In this document: positions 36,767 to 40,959 of the stretch, piece by piece
How the letters are laid out: each line of letters opens with the position of its first letter
Numbering within the stretch: the stretch's first letter is position 1
From: Mariniblastus sp.
Lineage (GTDB): Bacteria; Planctomycetota; Planctomycetia; Pirellulales; Pirellulaceae
DNA length: 40,959 nt
Direction of reading: 5' to 3'
Assembly (NCBI GenBank): GCA_011523945.1
Contig: WTFU01000059.1
Coordinates: 1-40,959, forward strand
Translations under genes and position numbers: made by a program
Notes under the pieces: generated by a model
Database searches by the model: none
Seen by the model: the letters and a program-made list of their open reading frames with translations, nothing else
Told to the model about the DNA's origin: nothing

Positions 36767-37234
36767 TTATTCTAAATCTAAGTCCTTCAATTCCTGCCGG
36801 TAATCATGTTGGAGATCTTCGTGGTACGATTCAATCAGCTTTTGAATTTTCTTAAGTTGTCCGGCGTACATGTTAAACATTACTCGGCGCTCTCGAAAAG
36901 GCGTTTCGCTCTTAAGTAGTGAACGACAAAAGAAGACCCTGACGGTGAACTCCGTTTCTTTCGAACCCGAAAATCTCAAGCACTTATCCATTACGCGGAT
37001 GGTTTTTCTAAGTGTTTTTTTGTGCATATTTGGAGATGTGCGGAACTGTTCTTCAATTTCTTCGCACAAATAACCGGCGTAGGCTGATTCATTTTCAGAG
37101 AGAAAAAGCGCATAGGTAAGGAGTTCTTTGTTATCCTTTTTGAAACGGGCCAGCCGCAACACTATCTCGAGTAATTCTCCTTGGTCGAGTTTAACGAGTT
37201 GTTTTTTTATTTCCGCGATCGACGCCGCTTTCAT
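36767..37234 (-). CDS. Hypothetical protein, helical, downstream of SET-domain gene
   Basis: Not a recognised family. The protein is all-helical and charged (KAASIAEIKKQLVKLDQGELLEIVLRLARF at the start, TYALFLSENESAYAGYL in the middle, and a coiled-coil-like RVMFNMYAGQLKKIQKLIESY near the end). No signal or membrane segment. I choose ATG 37234 because GAGGTG lies five or six bases upstream; a second start at 37273 overlaps the stop of the SET-domain gene in a TAATG arrangement. Either way it is coupled or nearly coupled to that gene, suggesting a joint role, perhaps a substrate or partner of the methyltransferase. Confidence 0.75.
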   Translation of the reverse strand: MKAASIAEIKKQLVKLDQGELLEIVLRLARFKKDNKELLTYALFLSENESAYAGYLCEEIEEQFRTSPNMHKKTLRKTIRVMDKCLRFSGSKETEFTVRVFFCRSLLKSETPFRERRVMFNMYAGQLKKIQKLIESYHEDLQHDYRQELKDLDLE

Positions 37235-37272
37235 TGATTTCACCTCGGCTAAGTCTGCCAGTTCAAAAAGCA

Positions 37273-37731
37273 TTAACTGGAGCGATTAATTTTTCCAATT
37301 TCATCCATCGAAACAACATACCCTCGACAATTCTCAGCACCGCATTGGCATTTAATTGCGAATTCCGCGGGCCAGTTGTAATCAATCGTCAATTCCTCGC
37401 CTGGCGAGATGTTCCGGACCGCTGACAGATACAGACCACCGCAACTTTTCTCTTCTACCGATTCTGGATCACCTTTCCAGTGCGAGGCTGTCAACCAATC
37501 AAATTCACAGTTGAAATCACAGCTGTGATTCAGAAATCGAAAAGGGGCAATTGGTTCTAATTGATACCCCTCCGCTGCTTGAAACGTGTATTCAGTTTCC
37601 AAGCGTTCATCCTGAAATAAGTCACCCCGGATTTGACCAATTACCGCCGCCGCTGGAAATGCGATTTTAGCGAAAACGCCACTCCCCGCTATTCCTTTAC
37701 CAACGCTTACTGTTGCACATTCCGACCGCAT
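37273..37731 (-). CDS. SET-domain protein, putative lysine methyltransferase
   Basis: A 152-residue stand-alone SET domain. Motifs in order: KGIAGSGVFA (about 12-21, the opening G-x-G-x-F/V block), NHSCDFNC (68-75, the cofactor/substrate NHSC motif), GEELTIDY (111-118, the catalytic tyrosine motif), and a post-SET-like CQCGAENCRGYV (Cys128, 130 and 135), which in eukaryotic enzymes binds zinc with a fourth cysteine from the NHSC motif. SET enzymes transfer methyl groups from S-adenosylmethionine to lysine. In bacteria SET proteins are often of eukaryotic or shared origin and have few known substrates. The ATG at 37731 has no good ribosome binding site. The inverted repeat at 37772-37791 lies upstream. 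Confidence 0.9.
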   Translation of the reverse strand: MRSECATVSVGKGIAGSGVFAKIAFPAAAVIGQIRGDLFQDERLETEYTFQAAEGYQLEPIAPFRFLNHSCDFNCEFDWLTASHWKGDPESVEEKSCGGLYLSAVRNISPGEELTIDYNWPAEFAIKCQCGAENCRGYVVSMDEIGKINRSS

Positions 37732-37771
37732 ATTTAAAATCAGTTATCCTTAAAATTTAATCAGAACTGCG

Positions 37772-37791
37772 TTAACGCTAGTTGGCGTTAA
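37772..37791. repeat. Inverted repeat upstream of the SET-domain gene
   Basis: TTAACGC (37772-37778) and GCGTTAA (37785-37791) form a perfect seven-base inverted repeat with a six-base spacer, about 41-60 bases upstream of the SET gene start. It has no T-run, so it reads as a possible operator rather than a terminator. The regulator is unknown. Confidence 0.4.
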
Positions 37792-37899
37792 ACATAAGAC
37801 TACAGAACAACTATTAAGAACATGGCCTAAAGGTACGCTCTTCGACCGTGTTCAAATTCAGCATCGTGAACCTTTCCGATAAAGCTAACAGGACGCCAG

Positions 37900-39750
37900 C
37901 TATTTAAAAACCGGTGCCGAGTAGGCTTCTCTGATTTTGTAATCCGCCAACGATTCAGTATTCATGGAGATCTGAAATGACTCACCGTCACGGATTACCT
38001 TTAGTTCGATTGATTTCTTCCTAGAGTTTTCAATTCGATCGTTCCAATGAGTGAGAGCATTGAGCTTTTCACCATCAATCGCGGTGATAACATCACCCGC
38101 CTTCAATCCATTTGTTTCCGCCCGCGGTGATTCTCGGCCGGTACTTTCAACTACTACGATGGTAGAAAGTTCAGCGAGATATTTTTTTACATTAAATAAA
38201 TCACTGTCAACCGTTTGATCAAATTTCGCCGGATCTTCTCCTTCGCGACTTGCCTTTAGCCTCAGTACTTCTCTTACGGCTTGATAACAATTAATCAAGC
38301 CATGACCGGTGCTTGCATCGAAACCAGGGGAGCCAATATCCGTTGCAGTCGATGTGATTATCTCGCGAATACGCCACGGATGAATTTCTTTGTCTGCCGA
38401 TCTCATCAGCGCAATTGCCCCACAGAACATTGGACCTGCGAATGAATTTCCATTGATTGCAGATTCATTAACGTTACCATTTTCGAAAAATACAGGTAAT
38501 TGGTGGTTGAACGCGCAGACCTCGGGTTTCCTGACCTTCCCGTCGCGATAGTGTTCTGTTTGCCATTGAACCGGTCCCTGACTCGAAAAAACCGTTTTCG
38601 TTAGATCACGCTGCACGCCTGCGGCAGCGAATACCGCCTGCGGAATATCTTCCGGAGTGCGCATCTGGCGTGGGATTCTGGCAGTTTTCGCAAAATTTCC
38701 AGCGCCGGAGACAAAACAGAGGCCACAGATCGTTCCATGCTCAAGAATTTTACGCCAGTGACTACGGTATTCCCCCAAGGCAGGAATCGAAAAACTCATA
38801 CTGTAAGTGTCCGCTCCATTTTCAATCGCCCATTCAACACTTGATTCGATTTCCCCACGGGATATCACTCCGGCCCATTCACCCGATGGTGCTATCCCAA
38901 ACTCATATTTGAATTCCGGTGATCCTCGACCGCAAACAATTGCTGCACACATAACTCCATGCAAATCCCGAACGGATTCACTTTTGGGCCGAACCGATAG
39001 TTGAGGCGAGCCATCATTAAAATTGAACCCAACGATTGGTGCCTGCGATTCAGCCATTTGAGGTGAATTTGGGAAATGAAAATCGTGAATTACATTTAGT
39101 GTACCCTTGCCAGAAATGCCTAATTTCTTCCAAACTTGATCGGCCTTCAACGCTCGGGTGTACCACGGGTGCAACCAACGCTCAGAGTCAAAGACAAACT
39201 CATCGGAATTTTCCCTTGTACGGGAAGTAGAAGCATTGCCATGGGTTGAGTCAGTTTTCCGAATAATAAAAACCTTGCTGATACCCGGAATTTCTTGAAG
39301 TTTCTCCAAATCAGCAATTCTAGTTGTCGCGCTAAAGCCATTTATAATCCAATGCTGCCGAATATCCGTAAGCGTCTTAGCCGCCTTGAGTTGATCGATC
39401 GCCTTCTTCGCTTCAAGAAACGAGCGTTGAGATTCACGCTTCATTGTCTTAAGACAGCGTTCCCGCAAAACCGGGCTCGGGATGCCGTCCCATTCTGTTG
39501 TGCGTCTTTGATACGCTTTGCCATCACCCAGTAGTTGACGGTCAAACCAAACTTTTACCGTGATCTCCGCGTTTTTCCCGAAGCGCTGCAACGAATTGGG
39601 CACGCTGGATACCCAAACCTTCCCTTCGACATCCTCGAACTCAACCGAGCTTTCTTCAGCGTGCCGCAAAGCCTGGCCATGAATATAGGGAAGGAAGACG
39701 AATCCAAATAAACAAAGTGAGGCAACGAAGCAGAGATTATTAAGTCGCAT
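37900..39750 (-). CDS. Secreted subtilisin-like serine protease (S8) with C-terminal PDZ domain
   Basis: Exported S8 peptidase of 616 residues. Signal peptide MRLNNLCFVASLCLFGFVFLPYI-HGQ, then a propeptide-like I9 region (IINGFSATTRIADLEKL near 135-152). The catalytic triad is Asp223 (HDFHFPN), His264 (DLHGVMCAA) and Ser436 (GNSFAGP), with oxyanion Asn352 (SGAGNFA). Ser sits in GNSFAGP where most subtilases have GTSMAAP. A PDZ domain near 535-605 (LKAGDVITAIDGEKL) probably binds substrate C-termini. I choose ATG 39750; a TTG at 39780 is also in frame but the extra ten residues precede a normal signal. A likely role is extracytoplasmic quality control or degradation. Confidence 0.92.
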   Translation of the reverse strand: MRLNNLCFVASLCLFGFVFLPYIHGQALRHAEESSVEFEDVEGKVWVSSVPNSLQRFGKNAEITVKVWFDRQLLGDGKAYQRRTTEWDGIPSPVLRERCLKTMKRESQRSFLEAKKAIDQLKAAKTLTDIRQHWIINGFSATTRIADLEKLQEIPGISKVFIIRKTDSTHGNASTSRTRENSDEFVFDSERWLHPWYTRALKADQVWKKLGISGKGTLNVIHDFHFPNSPQMAESQAPIVGFNFNDGSPQLSVRPKSESVRDLHGVMCAAIVCGRGSPEFKYEFGIAPSGEWAGVISRGEIESSVEWAIENGADTYSMSFSIPALGEYRSHWRKILEHGTICGLCFVSGAGNFAKTARIPRQMRTPEDIPQAVFAAAGVQRDLTKTVFSSQGPVQWQTEHYRDGKVRKPEVCAFNHQLPVFFENGNVNESAINGNSFAGPMFCGAIALMRSADKEIHPWRIREIITSTATDIGSPGFDASTGHGLINCYQAVREVLRLKASREGEDPAKFDQTVDSDLFNVKKYLAELSTIVVVESTGRESPRAETNGLKAGDVITAIDGEKLNALTHWNDRIENSRKKSIELKVIRDGESFQISMNTESLADYKIREAYSAPVFK

Positions 39751-39926
39751 GGGCAAGTTAGCTAGATTCGAGGAAGTCAAAAATTACTCAAAACAAACGT
39801 GATCCTAGCTCGATTTCAGTTGAAGAGCAATTTCAGGCCTTGACCACAGTCGGCGATTGATCAGACCGAACCCGAACCGAAGGCTCCCAAAGTAAAATCC
39901 GCAAACTGAAATTCAAATTGGCGCAA

Positions 39927-39962
39927 TAAAAAAGCCCGTGCACGCTTTCACGTGAACGGGCT
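39927..39962 (-). terminator. rRNA operon terminator
   Basis: On the minus strand, AGCCCGT (39962-39956) pairs with ACGGGCT (39939-39933), with an inner CACG/CGTG continuing the stem after one mismatch, then a run of T (39933-39928) and TATT. It begins just after the 5S gene and ends the rRNA transcript. Confidence 0.85.
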
Positions 39963-39971
39963 CATAATAAA

Positions 39972-40078
<107 letters not shown>

Positions 40079-40167
40079 AGAGACCACATCGGCTTATTCA
40101 CCCGATGTGGCCTGATCCTGACAAAGATCATGTCTTTTGGTTGTGTCTTATAGATGGCTCGTGTCGC

Positions 40168-40183
40168 GGGTCAATGTTGACCC
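40168..40183. repeat. Palindrome in the 23S-5S spacer
   Basis: GGGTCAATGTTGACCC (40168-40183) is a 16-base palindrome with seven-base arms and a two-base centre; GTTGACCCA recurs at about 40227-40235. The spacer between 23S and 5S is about 260 bases and contains no tRNA gene. It may serve as a processing stem for the rRNA precursor. Confidence 0.4.
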
Positions 40184-40340
40184 AGATTTGCATGGCAATG
40201 GCGGCTGCCAACCCATGCGGGCCACGTTGACCCAATGACGCCTTAAATAGCGTCGGCAGGAAATTCCTACCTTCAAATTGACCTAAACTGGTATCAGTTT
40301 CTGATTGGTATAAACCCAACCGAAAATGAGAGACCTGGAT

Positions 40341-40959
<619 letters not shown>

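Overview
The window looks like chromosomal DNA of a planctomycete, probably Pirellulales-like and of moderate to low GC. The main evidence is a cluster of families typical of that phylum: a planctomycete-type cytochrome c/DUF1549/DUF1553 protein with a DUF1501 partner, and a DUF1587/1592/1588/1585-type protein with a DUF1552 partner. FG-GAP, PQQ-propeller and TAT-signal sugar-isomerase-like proteins fit the same picture. No mobile element, CRISPR array or tRNA was seen. The window opens inside an M13 peptidase gene and closes inside a 23S rRNA gene.

Layout. 1-2.7 kb: the C-terminal end of an M13 zinc metallopeptidase, then a NosR/polyferredoxin-like membrane protein with two flavinylation motifs. 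2.85-8.9 kb (minus): gltD and gltB, the two subunits of glutamate synthase. 9.35-10.4 kb (plus): a secreted thioredoxin-like protein with an in-frame TGA exactly where the first redox cysteine is expected, followed by a hairpin that fits a bacterial SECIS element; it ends in a clear terminator. 10.5-18.3 kb: mainly single genes (hypothetical membrane protein, uridine kinase, DUF481 barrel, PQQ propeller, LbtU-like porin, sugar isomerase-like protein, inorganic pyrophosphatase, a hypothetical). 18.6-27.7 kb: a small membrane protein, the two convergent planctomycete cytochrome/partner pairs, and a putative lipoprotein. 27.75-30.8 kb (minus): a stand-alone WYL-like miniprotein and a tightly coupled FG-GAP plus TPR pair. 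31.1-36.0 kb (minus): a YdiJ-like FAD/Fe-S oxidoreductase followed by moaD, moaE and moaA in one compact operon. 36.2-39.8 kb: a SixA-like phosphatase, a SET-domain protein overlapping or nearly abutting a small unknown gene, and a secreted subtilase with a C-terminal PDZ. 39.9-41 kb (minus): the 3' part of 23S rRNA, 5S rRNA and an operon terminator.

Functional themes. Nitrogen assimilation (GltBD), molybdopterin synthesis (MoaA/D/E), nucleotide salvage and pyrophosphate removal (Udk, Ppa), and a large set of exported redox, cytochrome and propeller proteins of mostly unknown role. The observation most worth following is the candidate selenoprotein at 9354-10415: stop position, family alignment and RNA hairpin agree, and the reading frame stays open for 274 codons after the TGA. 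The start codons of many genes here appear to be TTG or GTG; I chose starts using Shine-Dalgarno-like sequences and family length, and say so where it matters.
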